DNA of 64,000 nt from Dacryopinax spathularia (GCA_037974965.1 JBBPFI010000019.1:1-64000); one strand, 5' to 3'; shown: positions 22,439 to 34,328, counted from the first letter of the stretch. Numbers and translations are program-made. Notes: generated from the sequence alone by a model not told the origin.

Positions 22439-25400
22439 ATGTTTACAGATACTAATTATCCAATAACTTGGGAGTCTCATAACCATGTGGCAAAAGATAA
22501 TTTCGCTATTCTAGCTTGTTTTACAAGAAGTTTTGAAAATTCAAAAAAAGAATCTGGAAAAGTACATTTAATAGCTTCAACTTGTTTACTAAAATATGAA
22601 GAATTAAAAGAATTAAATGAAAATATAGAAATATTAAGAAAATATTCTTTGAATGATATTATTCTTTTTAATATTAATACTAATATATCTGATTTTTATA
22701 TTGATGTAAAAAATAATATGAATATAAAATCTGAAAATAAATTAAGTATAGTACATCTTCCTATATATTATTTAATAAGTCTATTAGGATTTAGTACTAT
22801 ACATAATAAAATATTTGAACAATTATATGGGTCAATTAAAGATAAAACTAAAAACCCTGAAACAGTATATTCAAAAGCTTTGTTTATATTTGAAAATCAA
22901 ATGTGGAGTAATATTCTATCCTATTTTAAAATTAATAATATAAATGTTAACGGAGGTACTATTTCTAAACGTCATATTATTCAAACTGTAGAACTACAAT
23001 TATTATCTAATTTAATAAAAGTTTTTGATATTAATAAAATTCAAAAAATTATATATGAAAATAACTCTGACTATAGATTATCTTCTACTATACCATTAAA
23101 ATACTATAAACAAATATTAAATTTAAAATCTTCTATTGATGAAGTAAAAATCAAAGATATCTTAGATGGAAAAGTACAAGGTTTAGATCTCCCAGATTGA
23201 TCTTTTATGGCTAATAAAAAAAAATATGAGATTTATACTATTGCAAAAGAAAATTTAAAGGGAGCTATTGAACTGTTAATAAAAGAGATTGAAAATGATA
23301 TAAATAATAAAATTCAAATAAGAACATTTACCATTGATAAACTAAAAAGTGAATTAAAATCTATGCAATCTGAAAAAACAGAAATAATAGAGGTTGAAAC
23401 TATTTCTACAAGACATATGACAAATAAAAATAAAAAAATATTAAAAAATTTTAGAACTGAAGTGCGGAATTTTAAATGAAGAGAAAGATTAACTAAATTA
23501 AATAAAGCAATTCATATATTAAAACTAAAAATAAAAAAAGAGGAAGAAACATTAAATAGTGAAAACAAAAAAATCAATGAAATTCTGACAAACATTAATC
23601 AATATACAGTTTCAGAATTTAAAGTCTGACTAAAACAATGATACTCAAAGGTCAAAGTTAAAAGTAGTCCAGTTCATATTAAACAAAGAACTAAAAAATG
23701 ACAGAATCAAACAACTTTAAATAGAAATAATAGTAATCATATTATAAAAAAAGGAATTAGACAATATCATTTAACAAATCAGATAAAATATGCTAAAAAT
23801 ATTAATAGTAAACCCATAAATTATAGTATAGATTTTTCTATAAATCATAAATTACAAGAGATATTTTCTTATTCACCTATTAATCATGATACTCAAATAA
23901 AAATAGAAGAGTTTTTACATAATCAAGGATCTATTTTTATAACAATGAAAACAAAAGAAGAAAATTTAAGAAAAAAAAATTCTTTTATATTAGATACTTA
24001 TGGATTAAAGCAATATAAAAAAGAATTGGAAAATTTAAAACTATTAATACATCATTATTATTTAAATCTTTTAGATAATAGAATCATTAATAAAGAATTT
24101 GAATTTCTTTTAGATCTAGAAGAAGATTTTATTTTCTCTCAATTATTAAGTATTTTTTTTAAAATTAGAAATAATACTAATAAATATAATAATACTACTA
24201 GTTGTGTCAAGTTAGCTAGTGATTTAGGAAATTCTTTACTTTATAGATTTTATTTATTAAAATATATACAGGAGCCTAAGGTAGGTAATATTCAAAGTGA
24301 GGATTCATTTTTGTCGCCACACGTGTCGCCACGCGGGAAATTTAATGATTTAAATAAGGTTAAAAATAACTATATTATTTCTTTATATAAAGAAAATAAA
24401 GAATTTTCATCTGAAATTATAGATAAAGAATATTTAGTAAAAAAAAATTATAATTTAAGTCTTTTTATTAAAGAAAAGTATTTGAATTTTCATCTATTAA
24501 TGACTGATTCTCAATTGATAAAAATAGGATTAATTTTATTACAATTTTTAGAAGAACTCAATTTGGTTTATTCTGATATTATTACTTTAAATCCTGATAA
24601 AAAAATAAAAGTCTATGTATCTACGAAAGAAAATAGTAAATCTAACTCTTATTGTCCTAATATATTAAAAAAAATACCTATGATTGTACCTCCTAAAAAT
24701 TATTACCGTCATGGTGCTAAAGAAAATTTAGGTGGATTTTTACTTAATAATAAATTATACATAGAACCTTTAATAATCATTAATCATGATTTGAAAGAAC
24801 AATCCAAAATTCATAATTCCAATATAATTTATGATGTTATTAATAAATTAAATTCAGTAGGTTATAAAATTAATATTCCTGTTTTAGATTTTATTTTAGA
24901 AAATGGATTAAGATATGAACTTTTTACTGAACCTAATTATTTACACCCTCTTGAAATAAGACAAAACAACAAAGAAAAATTAACTTTTTTAGAAATAAAA
25001 AAAATAAATAGTTTTTTAAATAGAAAACAATTAGAAACAACTATTTTAGAATTAGCTTTATTGTTAAAAAAAATACCTGAATTTTTTATACCTCTTAGAA
25101 TAGATAATAGAGGTAGAATTTATTGTGTGGTTGATTATTTGAATTATCAAAGTATAGAATTAGCTAAAGCTCTATTATTGTTTAGTAAACCAGAAAAAAT
25201 TTATATTTCTAATATAGAAAGTATTGATTATTTAAAAATATTTGGGGCAAATTGTTATGGAAATGGTATTGATAAAAAATCTTATAATGAAAAATTAAAC
25301 TGATTAAAAAAAAATGAAAAAGATATTTTAAATTTTAAAAATGGTAAATTAATTAAAGAAGCAAAATCTAAGTTATTATTTATAGCTTTCTGCTTTGAAT

Positions 25401-26656
25401 ATATTAATTATTATAAAGTTTTATTATCTAAAAAACCTTATTATTTAAGTCATTTACCTATACAATTAGATGCTATTTGTAATGGATATCAACATTTAAG
25501 TCTATTAACTGGAGATGAAAGTATTGCCCAAAATTTAAATTTAATTTCAGGGGATAAAAATTTAAAACCACAAGATTTTTATAGTTTTATAGCTTTAAAA
25601 ATAAATAATTATTTAAAAAATAGTTTAGATGAAGAAAAAAAAATAGTAAAAACCCTAAAAAAAAATCTGCAACATTCATTATTAGTAAGTAAAGAATATG
25701 AATTATATAAAAAAAAAAATAATAATATTAAAATTTATGAAAATTTACTTAAACTCAATCTAAATCGTTCTATTTTAAAGTTACCCATTATGCTTAAACC
25801 TTATAATGCTAGTATTAAAACTATGGTCGATTATCTTAAAGAATTTATTTCAGATTCACAAGAAAAAAATTTTAAATTTAAAGAAATTGATAAAATTTAT
25901 AATAATAATAAGCAAAAAATTGATAAGAATAATTTAATATTAAAAAAAAAAATAAATATTAAATTAAAAGATGAGGATTTAATTTTCTTAATTCAAATTC
26001 TAGAGCAAGTAATTTATAGTGAATTCCCTAAACTTAAAGAATTGATTATATATTTAAATAAGATACTTTATATATATAGTCAATTTAATTTAACTATGAC
26101 TTGATTTTTACCTAACGGTTTAAAAGTTAATCATTCTTATGTTGAAAGTGAAACTGTTAAATTAAAACCCTTTAAACATACAAAAAACACATTTACCATA
26201 AAATCTCCTCTACTTTTAGATATAGAAACTCAGAATAAATCAAATAACAATAAAGCAAAAAAAGCTTTAATGGCTAATTTAATACATTCATTAGATGCTC
26301 TTTCTTTATTTTGAATTGTAAAAATCTTTTTTCACGAAAATAGTAAGAAGAATAATAATTTGAACTTTTTTTCAATACATGATTGTTTTGCAGTTACAGC
26401 TAATAATATCCCAAACCTTATAAAGATAATTAAATTAATATATATAAAAATATATTGTAAGGACCAAATTTTAAAAACATTTGATCAAGATATTAAAGAT
26501 ATTATAAAGTTACGACCTGCTTTTGAATCTTTTGATGCAAACTACACTATTCTAAATATTGAAAATAGAAAATTAGAATATCCTAATGTAAATCTAGTTA
26601 TCACTGGCAAAATTAATTCATTAAATATTTTGAAAGCTCAATCTATTATTAATTAA
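22439..26656 (+). CDS. rpo: Phage T7-type RNA polymerase of linear mitochondrial plasmid origin
   Basis: One frame of 1405 codons, open with TGA as Trp. The single-subunit RNA polymerase signatures lie in the C-terminal half: FIPLRIDNRGRIYC (motif A, with the catalytic Asp) at about residue 885, LPIQLDAICNGYQHLSLLTG (DxxxxGxQH block), KLPIMLKPYNAS (motif B with Lys) at about 1115, and FFSIHDCFAVTA (motif C, HDCF) at about 1314. The N-terminal 600 residues are lysine/asparagine-rich and have no match I recognise. Such enzymes transcribe invertron-type mitochondrial plasmids. A GC element (24313-24340, read LSPHVSPRGKF) is in frame at about residue 625. It lies just upstream of dpo on the same strand. 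Confidence 0.88.
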
Positions 26657-26801
26657 TATAATATTAAAAAAAAAACTTTTTTATAACCATAAGCGCTTTA
26701 ACGAAAGCAAAATAAATGATTGATATTAAAGAATTACTCAATCTAAAATATAGTATCTTTCTTTTTTTATAATTTAAGTAAATTACTACAATAAATAACA
26801 A

Positions 26802-29654
26802 ATGTTAAATAATAATTTAAAATATAAATACATACATACATCTTTTGAAGAATTTTCATTAGATAAATTTCAAAGAGAAATAATTGAAAAATTTACATTA
26901 AATACTACTTATTCAATATTAATAAAAATAAGTAGTTATCATAATCTAATTTTAAAAATGTGTGGCCCCCAAATAGGAGTAATAATAGGATCTGAACATG
27001 ATTTAAATTATTATTCTAAATTATATAATCTAATAATGTCAAGAATAGAAACAACAATAGATAATTATAACTATATTGAAAATGTTGAAAGTGTAGAAAT
27101 AATGTATTCTGAAATAATACCTCAACAAGAATTAACTTTAAAAAATACATCAAAATATACCTTAAATCAACCTTTAATAAATCAAAGTGAAATAAAAAAA
27201 AATTTTAATAAAGATTTACTCCCCTTAACCTTAGATACTAAATATTATGGCTTAGAATTATTCTCTGAAGCCAAATTAAAAATAATAAAAAAACTAAGTA
27301 CAAGTGAAAAATTAAGTAACTTTGAAAAAAGTTTTATTATAAACGAATCTGATAAAATCTTTATATCCCTATCAAAACAAAGCAAAAATAAGCATATTAT
27401 CCTATCAAAAACAATAGATGATAAAAATTTTGTAAGATATATTTTTGATTTAGAAACTGGTATTTATATTACAAAAATAAAAGATACTCTTAATGATATT
27501 AATCAACCTAAAATTTTTGATAGAACAATAGGAAATATAACTATAACAATAGAAGAAGAAAAAATAATAAAATATTCAATAATCAATAACTTAGAACCTA
27601 TAAAACCTTATATAACCAAATTTACAGATAGAAATATTCTTTTTGGAACTTTTGATTTAGAAACTTTTATTGATTTAGACGGCCTAGCTAAAGTCTATGC
27701 ACTAGGATTTTATAGTTCTATAGACACTTCCCCGAAATTATATTATTTAACAGATAATTGTCTTTTAGATTCATATCAATTAATTCTAAAATGTATAGAT
27801 GATATGTTACAAAATAAATATAATAATTTTATATTTTATGTACATAATTTAGGCCATTATGATATAATTTTCATCTATAATGTTCTATTAAAAAGTAATT
27901 TAGATAAAGGATATGAGAAATATATTTTAGAAACTACTATGAGAAATAATACTATAATAAAATTAGATATAAAAAAAAAATATATATCTAAATCCAACCC
28001 CTACCAAGAAAAAAAAAATAGATATATAAAAATCTCTTTTGTTGATTCTCTTAATTTATTAAATTTTAGTTTAGACAAATTAACAAAAGAATTAAATATT
28101 GACAATCAAAAAGGAAAATTTCCTCATACCTTTGTAAACAGAAAAACTTTAAATTATATAGGTAATAAACCTAAAAAAAAATATTATGATAATATACCCC
28201 TATCAGAATATGAACAAATACCAATGGAAAATTGGAATCTAAAACAAGAATCCTTAAAGTATCTACATAAAGATATTAAAGGATTATTTGAAGTATTAAA
28301 TGAATTTAGTAGATTTATTTATATCCAATTTAATATGCAAATAACAGAAACTTTAACTATAACTAGATTAGCTTTAAGTATATTTAAAAAACAATACTAT
28401 AAAATACCAAATATACCAGCTATCAATCAAATTTATTTATTTAATTTCATTAAAGAAGGTTATTATGGTGGAATAACTGAAATCTATCGTCCTTATGGAA
28501 CAAATTTAATTTATATAGACGTCAATTCCTTATATCCTTATGCCGCATTAAATCCTTTACCTGACACTAATTGTCAATATATTGAATCCTTTCAAGATAA
28601 AGGTTTAGATCTAACAAAACTTTTTGGATTCTTTTTTAGTCGTGTTAAAACAAATAATCTTTATATAGGTTTATTACCCTTACATACTGACAATAAATTA
28701 ATATTACCAAATGGAGAATTTTATGGAATCTGATCTAGTGAAGAACTCAAATTTGCTAAGTCTAAAGGATATGAAATAACAGTAATAAAAGGATATCAAT
28801 TTGGGAAAGTCACTAATATATTTAATGAATATATCTTACATCTATATGAAAAGAAAAAAAATAGTACTGGATTTATCAAATTAATTTATAAAAGTTTATT
28901 AAATAATTTTATAGGAAGATTTGGTATGAATATAATCAAACCTATTACCGAAATAGTCACCCAACCTCGAAGTGATTATATCTATTCTACTAGAACTGTT
29001 CATTCCCATACTATTATAAACAATGATAAAAGTATAATAACCTATTCCCCTACCCTCTCAAAGGAAATATGTACTGCACATGGTTTAGATTATATTAAAG
29101 TATTAGAAAAAGAATCTAAAAAAAATATAACCAATCATTTAGATTTATTCAAAGATGTCTCTATAGCTACAGCTGCATTTATTACTAGTTATGCTAGAAT
29201 CTTTATTAATAAATATAAATTAGAAATACTAGAGAACGGTGGAAGTCTCTATTATTCAGATACTGATAGCCTTATTATTAATAAAGATGCTTTAAATTCT
29301 AAATGAATCGGTGATAAAATAGGAGAGTTTAAAATAGAATATTCTATTAAAGAAGGATATTTTCTCTCTAACAAAACTTATTGTCTAATCTTAAATAATG
29401 GAGAAATAATAATAAAAACTAAAGGTGTATTAAATAGCTCACTAAACTTAGAAGACTTTAAATCTATGTATAAAGACAAATCTAATATAACAGCAACAAA
29501 ATTACAAAGTATCCCCAATTACCCCCAATCCTCAGTCCTACTCACCCCCAAATCAATAACACTCAACTCCAACTCCTATAACAAAAGAACTAAAATCTAT
29601 AATAAAGAAGGTCTATGGATAGAAACTATCCCTTTAACCTATAATACCCCTTAA
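26802..29654 (+). CDS. dpo: Family B, protein-primed DNA polymerase of linear plasmid origin
   Basis: One frame of 950 codons, open with TGA as Trp. The 3'-5' exonuclease blocks are FGTFDLETFID (Exo I, residue about 282), FYVHNLGHYDIIFIY (Exo II, about 346) and LKYLHKDIKGLFEVL (Exo III). The polymerase blocks are IYIDVNSLYPYAALNPLP (motif A), KSLLNNFIGRFGMN (motif B) and LYYSDTDSLIIN (motif C, DTDS). The first 270 residues may include the terminal-protein domain used for protein priming. Enzymes of this type replicate linear mitochondrial plasmids; with rpo it marks an integrated plasmid. It looks whole. Confidence 0.9.
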
Positions 29655-29760
29655 TCCCTCCCCATACCTCACCTCTCCCCTCCCTCCACGATGACCCTGA
29701 AACTCTTCTCTATAGCAAAACTGTCCACGGCTAAAACCTTGGTTTAGTACCCCCCCAAAA

Positions 29761-29960
29761 NNNNNNNNNNNNNNNNNNNNNNNNNNNNNNNNNNNNNNNN
29801 NNNNNNNNNNNNNNNNNNNNNNNNNNNNNNNNNNNNNNNNNNNNNNNNNNNNNNNNNNNNNNNNNNNNNNNNNNNNNNNNNNNNNNNNNNNNNNNNNNNN
29901 NNNNNNNNNNNNNNNNNNNNNNNNNNNNNNNNNNNNNNNNNNNNNNNNNNNNNNNNNNNN
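29761..29960. other. Assembly gap (200 N)
   Basis: A round 200-base run of N. True length and content are unknown. The 5' half of rns, which is otherwise absent, may belong here. Confidence 0.95.
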
Positions 29961-30522
29961 ATAAGAGCTTCTATGAATTTAGGCCTTACGTCTGTTTTAA
30001 AAAATACTTTTCTTAATTGTTTTCCAGTACCTCGTCCACTCATTCAAATTCTATAATACCAAACCCTCAATGAATGTCCAGCTTGTTTTATTCAAAACAA
30101 GCTTAGGTTGGTTTTTTTTTTAATAAAAAAAACACAACAGGTTTTGTCTCAGGTGAAGCTTGTTTTTTTATAAATATTATTACAAATAAATCCCAAAACA
30201 AAAACTATGTACAATTAAAATTTAGTATTAGCCAACATAAACGAGATAAAAATTTATTAAAAAGTTTTATTTCATATTTTAATTGTGGATATATAACAGA
30301 AGACAGAGGAAGTATTTATTTTTCTGTAACAAAATTTTCAGATATTTATAATATTATTATTCCATTTTTTAATAATAATAATATTATAGGTATTAAAAAA
30401 AAAGATTTTAACAATTGATGTGAAGCAGCAAATATAATTAAAGAATCCAAACATTTAACTGAAAACGGCTTAAATCAAATAATGAAATTAAAACAAAGTA
30501 TGAATTCTAAAAGGCAAGGGTA
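29961..30522 (+). pseudogene. 3' part of a LAGLIDADG endonuclease in rns intron 1
   Basis: After the gap the plus strand encodes IRASMNLGLTSVLKNTF and VPRPLIQ, the linker seen between the two halves of this enzyme type, then NPQWMS, a double-hairpin element (30080-30139), and the second motif half TGFVSGEACFFINI, with IIPFFNNNNIIGIKKKDFNNW and the ending SKHLTENGLNQIMKLKQSMN. One frame change lies between the linker and NPQW. The gene was an I-LtrI-like intron endonuclease; as it stands it is interrupted. Confidence 0.7.
30080..30139 (+). repeat. Double-hairpin element, family A (copy A1)
   Basis: Hairpin agcttgtttt/aaaacaagct, then taggttgg, then a second hairpin ggtttttttt...aaaaaaaacacaac. 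Inserted between the NPQWMS codons and GF of LAGLIDADG motif 2. Confidence 0.88.
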
Positions 30523-31531
30523 GAATAAATTATAAAATAAAAAAAAAAATAAAAAAAAACAAGAAAATACTTAAAAAAAAATAAAAAAAAATATATTATT
30601 TTTATTTTTTTTTTTAGCCGTGGGTGGCATAGGAAATAATAAATCATATTATATTTATACTTAATGCTATCAACTATTGATATTTAATAAAGATTATAAA
30701 AAAAATTTTATATTATTAAACTAGTAATGATAAATTTGGCGAAATGGCGTAAAATCTTACCATTTCTTGTATAACAACTAAAAATACTACCTATGTTTTT
30801 TATGTATTTTTAAAAAAATACTTATTTTTAGGATTCAACATAAGTTTGTTTTTTTTTTTACAAACTTTGTTTAGAATCATGTTACAGGTGTTGCATGGCT
30901 GTTGCCAGTTCGTATCGCAAGAAGTCTGGTTTGTTCCAGTTAACGAACGCAATCCTTATTATTAATTTTTTTGTTAATAATGGTAAAGTCCATAATGGAT
31001 GAGGGGAAAACAATGGGGAGACGACAAGTCGTTATGGCCTTAATGGAATGGGCTGATATGTGTTTTAGGAAAACACTTAATTGCTCTAACTATCAAATTC
31101 CGGGAAAATCTTAAAATTTTTGATACCAAATTTAAAAATAAAAAATTAAAATTAAAAAAAAAAGATTGAATGATCTAATAAGTCATGTATGGTAATAATT
31201 CAAAAAATGAAATAAAATGAAATAGGTATCGCGGATCTAAATCACTTTGACTTGGTTCTAGTCAAAGTGTAAAAGAGCAACGAGTAAATGATAGTTAATT
31301 TGATAATTAGAAAAAATCAAATTTAGATATACTCTAATGAACTATGAAAATAGTAATCAAATCAAATCCTTACTAAATAAAAATATAGTACGCACAAATA
31401 TTTTTAAAAATTTTCGAACGAATAGATATTAAAATTTTTTTTCAAAACCGTAGTAAAAATCAAAGTACAAATAAACAAAAATAAAAATAATAATGATAAT
31501 TAAAAATAATCTAAATCCTTGATTTATAACC

Positions 31532-31586
31532 ATCTTGTTTTTCCAAAACAAGATTAGGTTGGTTTTTTTTTTAGAAAAAAACCAAC
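31532..31586 (+). repeat. Double-hairpin element, family A (copy A2)
   Basis: atcttgttttt/aaaacaagat hairpin, taggttgg, then ggtttttttt...aaaaaaaccaac. Directly 5' of the GF codons of LAGLIDADG motif 1. Confidence 0.88.
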
Positions 31587-31821
31587 GGGGTTTAGTGATG
31601 CAGAAGGTTCTTTTATTATTTCTATATATCGTGATTCTAGTTTAAAATTGGGATGACGGGTCATACCCAGCTTTTCTATACATATTCATATTAAAGATTA
31701 TAATTTATTACAAAATATTAAAGAAACCTTAAAAGTGGGGAATGTTCGCATAAATAGTAAAACAAGTGTTTTATATAGAGTAGATAATATTAAAGAATTA
31801 GAAGTTATTATAAAACATTTT

Positions 31822-31886
31822 GCTTGCAAGTTTGAAACATCAAACTTAAAAGCCTTAAAAAAAAAAGATTCATTTTTTTTTAAGGA
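31822..31886 (+). repeat. Double-hairpin element, family D
   Basis: Hairpin aagtttgaaacatcaaactt followed by hairpin ccttaaaaaaaaaa...tttttttttaagg. It sits between KHF and DKYPLIS, a junction that is contiguous (NHFDKYPLIT) in the rnl intron 5 gene, and keeps the frame open. Confidence 0.75.
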
Positions 31887-32121
31887 TAAATATCCTTTAA
31901 TTAGTAGAAAACAATCTGATTATTTATTATTTAAAGAATCTTATATGTTAATAAGAGAAAAAAAGCATTTAACTTTAAATGGTTTAAACAAAATTATTTC
32001 TTTAAAAACTAATCTTAATAAAGGTTTAACTGAAGAATTAAAGGTGTCTTTCACAGATATTAAAACTGTAGAGAAACCAAATTACATATTTAAAGGAATT
32101 CCTAATCCTTTTTGAATTTCC

Positions 32122-32178
32122 AGCTTGTTTTGTAAAAACAAGCTTAGGTTGGTTTTTTTTATTAAAAAAAACACAACA
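32122..32178 (+). repeat. Double-hairpin element, family A (copy A3)
   Basis: agcttgttttgtaaaaacaagct hairpin, taggttgg, second hairpin, cacaaca. Directly 5' of GFISGD, and like A1 in motif 2. It is free of stops in the endonuclease frame. Confidence 0.88.
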
Positions 32179-32525
32179 GGATTTATTTCTGGAGACTCTA
32201 GTTTTGCTGTTTCAATAGAAACAGCTAAACATGTAAAATTAGGCTTTAGAATTCGTTTATTATTTGGTACAAACCTACATATTAAAGATGAACTTTTATT
32301 TTTGGTATAAGAGATTATTTATTGTTAGAGTCAGATCATATAAAAAATAGTAAATATATTTATAAATCAAGAATTAAAGGTAATATCTTATTACAAATTA
32401 AGAATTTAGATATAATTAAAAAAGGATAATACCATTTTTTATAAAATATCCTATTATGGGTGTAAAATATTTAGATTTTTTAGATTTTAAATTAATAGCA
32501 GAAATGGTATATAATAAAGATCATT

Positions 32526-32612
32526 TTCTTCACTTTATTACTTAAAGTGAAGATCTTTCCCCACGGGAGAAATAAAAATACTTATTTTTTTTCAAGAAAG
32601 AATAGAAGGTTT
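32526..32612 (+). repeat. Double-hairpin element, family C
   Basis: Hairpin cttcactttattacttaaag/tgaag, a GC-bearing hairpin tttccccacgggagaaa, and a third A+T hairpin aaataaaaatacttatttt. It follows the codons KDHF. Confidence 0.85.
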
Positions 32613-33203
32613 AAATAAAATAAAAAAAATAATAAATAATATGAATTTGCATAGAAAATGAAATATAAAAGGCTATGAAAATGAAAAATAATTTTTTACG
32701 AAAAAAAAAAAATTTTTTTTTAGTTAAATTTGATAACCATGATAGATGTGCCACAAGATCTTTTACAATGTGACGCAAAACCGTGTTATGGATAATTTTT
32801 AAAAAATTATTGCTGTATTAAGGAAAAGCTAATCACTAAAAAAAAGATGAATACAGATTGTTACCTGAAACTCGGTAACATGAAGCAGGAATTTCGAGTA
32901 ATCGTTGATAATTACGCAACGGTGAATAGATAATCCGTAATGAACTAACCGTCCGTCACGTGCTGAAAGTAGAGTTAGCCGAAGTTGTGCTTTTAAGAAT
33001 AAAACTTTATATAATTCTTTAATTTATTAATTAATCTTTAAGGTTAATTTTAGAATTAAAGAATAATTTAGGATTTATAATATTTAAGTTAGATATTACT
33101 AAAATAAACTTATAAATCTTATTTAAGAAGGTGTTTCCAATCTAATTTTATAATTGGGATGAAGTCGTAGCAGGGTAGCTGTACTGGAAGGTGCAGCTGC
33201 ATT

Positions 33204-33996
33204 ATAAAAAAAAAAAAATAACAACCCCGTTAGTATATATATTAAATTTAATAATAAAAGTATTAGATTTAGTTCTATTTTTCTTGTTTTATGATAAAAC
33301 TAAAAAAAGTTAAAATTTTGAAAAGGGGATATCAGATAAATGGTTAATCTAATGTATTTGCAATACATAAATAATAGTTCAATTCTATTTTTCTCCAAAT
33401 TAATTGTAATAATTCTAATTTTTTTACTTTTTATTTAAATTTACTTAAATAAAAAAAATTAATTTATTATCTCTGGTCACTTAAACAAAACATTGAAAAT
33501 TATTAACTATTCGTTCTTTTTTTACGTTTTCTGCCCACGATTTCATAACGCCTTTATTTTATTAAATTTTAAATATAATAATCTTATTAATTTATATATT
33601 GTATGAAATTATTTTTTATTTTCTTAAGCTGAAAATAAAAAAAAAAAGAATTACGTTATAGTACTCATTTAATTTTAAGGTAAAAAAATTTTAAAGAAAA
33701 CACACATTTTTGTCTGTTTTCTTGCTTTTTAAAATTAAAAAGTAAGATCTTCATTTATTTTATTTATAAAAAGATGAAGGGTAATATGTAAATTAAAACC
33801 AATTTTTTATATTAATTATATTTAAAATAACGTTAGTATTATTCATTTTTATTTTATTTAATTAAAAATTTAAGATATTAAAAAGGAAAATAAAACATTT
33901 TTTTTTATATCCGCCACGCGTGCGCTTACGCGGGCATTTTTATTTTAGTAACTTGTAAAATTTATTTATTTCTCACAGTATTCATAAATATGTTAA
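33204..33996. other. Spacer between rns and tRNA-Phe
   Basis: A+T-rich, no ORF. It contains a GC element (gccacgcgtgcgcttacgcg, 33912-33931) and several poly-A/T hairpins. Nothing else supportable. Confidence 0.5.
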
Positions 33997-34069
33997 GCTT
34001 CGGTAGCTTAGCCGGTTAAAGCACTACTTTGAAGCAGTAGGGAGCGATCGTTCAATCGGTCTCGGAGCA
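33997..34069 (+). tRNA. trnF: tRNA-Phe (GAA)
   Basis: Acceptor gcttcgg/tcggagc, anticodon stem ctact/agtag with loop ttgaagc, T-arm with ttcaatc. Confidence 0.93.
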
Positions 34070-34090
34070 ACTAATTAGATTTTATAGTAA

Positions 34091-34173
34091 GGGCAGATGA
34101 CTGAATTGGTTAAAGTGGTTGTCTGTAAAACAATTGGTATTTACCTATGTAGGTTCGAATCCTTCTCTGCTCA
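34091..34173 (+). tRNA. trnY: tRNA-Tyr (GUA)
   Basis: Acceptor gggcaga/tctgctc, anticodon stem gttgt/acaat with loop ctgtaaa, long variable arm, T loop ttcgaat. Confidence 0.93.
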
Positions 34174-34182
34174 AAAATTTTA

Positions 34183-34257
34183 AGGACTATAGCATAATTT
34201 GGTTAATGCAATCCACTCATAATGGATAGAGTAGGAGTTCAATTCTCCTTAGTCTTA
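34183..34257 (+). tRNA. trnM: tRNA-Met (CAU)
   Basis: Acceptor aggacta/tagtctt, anticodon stem atcca/tggat with loop ctcataa. Confidence 0.9.
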
Positions 34258-34328
34258 ATTAAGTTTCGCTTAACCTTTTTTTTTTTCCAGACGAATAAAT
34301 AAATATTTTTAATTCTTTTATTTTATAA

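Larger units (their letters stand above)
22439..29760 (+). mobile_element. Integrated linear mitochondrial plasmid (dpo plus rpo)
   Basis: rpo and dpo lie in tandem, 145 bp apart, on the plus strand between the rnl 5' end and the assembly gap. Both look intact, which suggests recent integration or ongoing function. The right flank (29655-29760) is unusually C-rich (cctccccatacctcacctct; cacggctaaaacc; ccccccaaaa) and could be part of a plasmid terminus, but no inverted repeat partner is visible to the left and the right end runs into Ns. Confidence 0.7.
31514..32690 (+). pseudogene. LAGLIDADG endonuclease of rns intron 2 with four inserted hairpin elements
   Basis: Order along the gene: NP.LIYN, family A element (31532-31586), motif 1 GFSDAEGSFIISIY, a family D element (31822-31886, in frame) between KHF and DKYPLIS, the linker LTEELKVSFTDIKTVEKP, NPFWIS, a second family A element (32122-32178), motif 2 GFISGDSSFAVSI, a decayed second half with frame changes (IIPFFIKYPIMGVKYLDFLD region), and a family C element (32526-32612) after YNKDHF. 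It is the most heavily parasitised endonuclease gene here and is not open. Confidence 0.78.
31055..32741 (+). other. rns intron 2, group I
   Basis: It separates aatgggct from atagatgtgccacaag (E. coli about 1224). It opens gatatgtgttttaggaaaac and has ctatcaaattccggga, aaagagcaacgagtaaatg and gatatactctaatg, the shared blocks of this intron family; it ends aaatttgataaccatg. The same family occupies cox3 intron 4 and cox1 intron 8. Confidence 0.85.
30735..33203 (+). rRNA. rns: Small subunit ribosomal RNA, 3' part only
   Basis: From about E. coli 16S position 950 onward: ggcgtaaaatcttacc, ggtgttgcatggctgttgcc, gttaacgaacgcaatcct, gacgacaagtcgttatggcc (exon ending 31054), then after intron 2, from 32742, gccacaagatcttttacaatg, gaatttcgagtaatcgttg, aaccgtccgtcacg and the 3' end gaagtcgtagcagggtagctg. 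The 5' domain, including the 530 loop (gccagcagccgcggtaa type), is nowhere in the window on either strand. Upstream lies intron 1 and then the N gap, so the gene is either gapped or split. Ends are approximate. Confidence 0.93.

Noticed and set aside
22439-29654. dpo/rpo segment considered as a capsid-bearing virus-like element
   Set aside because: Only polymerases are present, with no capsid, ATPase or integrase gene; a linear mitochondrial plasmid fits better.
29744-30043. Minus-strand frame across the N gap
   Set aside because: Most of it is N, and the rest is antisense to the endonuclease linker ASMNLGLTSVLK.
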